A stretch of 5,293 nucleotides of DNA from DASVDK01 sp036381125 [NCBI: Thermodesulfobacteriota bacterium] (GTDB lineage Bacteria; DASVDK01): the NCBI GenBank assembly GCA_036381125.1, contig DASVDK010000179.1, forward strand, positions 1 to 5,293. The letters run 5' to 3'. Shown here piece by piece: positions 4,555-5,293 of this stretch. Position numbers and translations under genes: made by a program. Numbering within the stretch: the first letter of the stretch is position 1; each line of letters begins with the position of its first letter. The notes below the pieces were generated by a model that saw only the letters and a program-made list of their open reading frames with translations, had not been told where the DNA came from and searched no databases.

Positions 4555-5293
4555 CGAAGATCTTCGTGATCCACGAGCACGACGTCTGGGTCGAGCCGCT
4601 CCGCGAGGCGTTCCGCGCGGAGGGGCTCCCCTTCGAGGAGTGGTTCCTCGACGAGGGCACGCTCGACCTGTCGGCCACGCCGCCCGACGGCGTCTTCTAC
4701 AACCGGATGAGCGCGTCCTCCCATACGCGCGACCACCGGTACGCGGCCGAGTACACCGGCCTCGTCCTCGCCTGGCTCGAGTCGCACGGTCGGCGCGTCG
4801 TCAACAACGGCCGCGCCCTCCAGCTCGAGATCAGCAAGGTGGCGCAGTACGAGGCGCTCCGCGCGTTCGGCATCCGGACGCCGCGAACCGTGGCCGCGGT
4901 CGGACGCCGTCACGTGATCGAGGCAGCGCGCGCGTTCGAGCCGCCGTTCATCACGAAGCACAACCGGGCCGGCAAGGGGCTCGGCGTGCGCCTGTTCCGC
5001 TCCCACGACGCCCTGCGCGCGTACGTCGAGGGCCCGGACTTCGAGGTGCCGGTCGACGGCGTCACCCTCGTGCAGCAGTACGTCCAGGCGCCCGAGCCCT
5101 TCATCACCCGCGTGGAGTTCGTCGGAGGCCGGCTCCTCTACGCGGTCCGGGTCGACACCTCGCTCGGCTTCGAGCTCTGCCCGGCCGACGACTGCCGGAC
5201 CGGCGACGCCTTCTGCCCGACCACGCCGTCGCCGGCGCCCCGATTCCGCATCCTGCCGAGCTTCGACCACCCGATCGTCGAGCGCTACCGGCG
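4551..5293 (+). CDS. ATP-grasp ligase (RimK/glutathione synthetase-like), N-terminal 247 residues
   Basis: ATG 4551 overlaps the final TGA of the reductase tail frame as ATGA, with AGGAG 7 bases upstream, pointing to translational coupling. The frame is open to the window end. Residues 1-90 form a pre-ATP-grasp domain (MTKIFVIHEHDVWVEPL, VFYNRMSASSHTR, RRVVNNGRAL). The ATP-grasp part follows with EISKVAQYEALRAFGIRTPRTV (93-114), the lysine and glycine-rich loop ITKHNRAGKGLGV (134-146), the adenine-site strand LVQQYVQAPEPFITRVEF (173-190) and GGRLLYAVRV (192-201). Such proteins join an amino acid or peptide to a carboxylate using ATP; the substrate is not evident. Several cysteines (210, 215, 222) lie in a segment specific to this branch. 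It is not related in detail to the ATP-grasp protein at the left edge. It probably belongs to the plus-strand unit controlled by the cysteine-rich leader. Confidence 0.88.
   Translation, partial: MTKIFVIHEHDVWVEPLREAFRAEGLPFEEWFLDEGTLDLSATPPDGVFYNRMSASSHTRDHRYAAEYTGLVLAWLESHGRRVVNNGRALQLEISKVAQYEALRAFGIRTPRTVAAVGRRHVIEAARAFEPPFITKHNRAGKGLGVRLFRSHDALRAYVEGPDFEVPVDGVTLVQQYVQAPEPFITRVEFVGGRLLYAVRVDTSLGFELCPADDCRTGDAFCPTTPSPAPRFRILPSFDHPIVERYR

Noticed and set aside
3584-5270. Long minus-strand frames opposite the reductase and second ATP-grasp gene
   Set aside because: They are mirror frames with Arg/Glu/Val-rich composition and no domain signature.
1-5293. tRNA, rRNA, CRISPR array, insertion sequence or attachment site
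   Set aside because: I saw no cloverleaf, regularly spaced repeats, transposase motifs or terminal inverted repeats with target duplications.

Overview
This is a very GC-rich bacterial window (roughly 70% G+C by eye). Its densely packed genes are strongly biased to G/C at third codon positions. That style suits soil and subsurface lineages such as Rokubacteria/Methylomirabilota, Binatota or GC-rich Deltaproteobacteria. This placement is a guess from style, because there is no rRNA or other marker gene.

Layout. Two divergent transcription units leave a 330-base control region at 3248-3577. On the minus strand, reading leftwards from 3247, a compact four-gene run encodes a B12-type radical SAM protein, a two-domain Nfu/NifU iron-sulfur scaffold, a DUF169 protein and the N-terminal part of an ATP-grasp enzyme cut by the window edge. 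On the plus strand, from the control region rightwards, lie a short cysteine-rich leader ORF, a sirohaem nitrite/sulfite reductase-like gene that looks severely damaged, and a second ATP-grasp protein cut by the right edge.

Two things stand out. First, the radical SAM gene does not end at its first in-frame TGA (1822-1820). The codons around it read Trp-Phe-Cys-TGA-Ala-Glu-Pro, the Cys-Sec-Ala-Glu-Pro (CUAEP) tail of a known radical SAM selenoprotein family. A 7-bp hairpin with a G in its apical loop sits at a suitable distance behind the TGA. The gene therefore probably runs to 1775 and ends 19 bases before the Nfu start. Conventional gene calling would truncate it.

Second, the control region carries a consensus-like promoter only 2 bases before the ATG of a 41-codon ORF. 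That ORF has three consecutive UGU (Cys) codons, in DNA where Cys is otherwise almost always UGC. Behind it come mutually exclusive hairpins, a large GC-rich hairpin, and a perfect 9-base anti-Shine-Dalgarno/Shine-Dalgarno pairing in front of the reductase. This has the logic of a leaderless polycysteine attenuator sensing cysteine, as described for mycobacterial sulfite reductase operons.

The reductase downstream is strange. Family landmarks are present in order, but about five blocks are missing, four of them joined in frame. One missing block holds two of the four Fe4S4/sirohaem cysteines. A frameshift near the 3' end separates the body from a tail frame that ends in an ATGA overlap with the second ATP-grasp gene. 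It is either a decaying gene or an assembly artefact.

How the genes might work together is inference. Sulfur assimilation (reductase, cysteine attenuator), Fe-S delivery (Nfu), a cobalamin-type radical SAM selenoenzyme and ATP-grasp ligases form a neighbourhood that suggests sulfur/selenium or peptide-modification chemistry. No product can be named from sequence alone.
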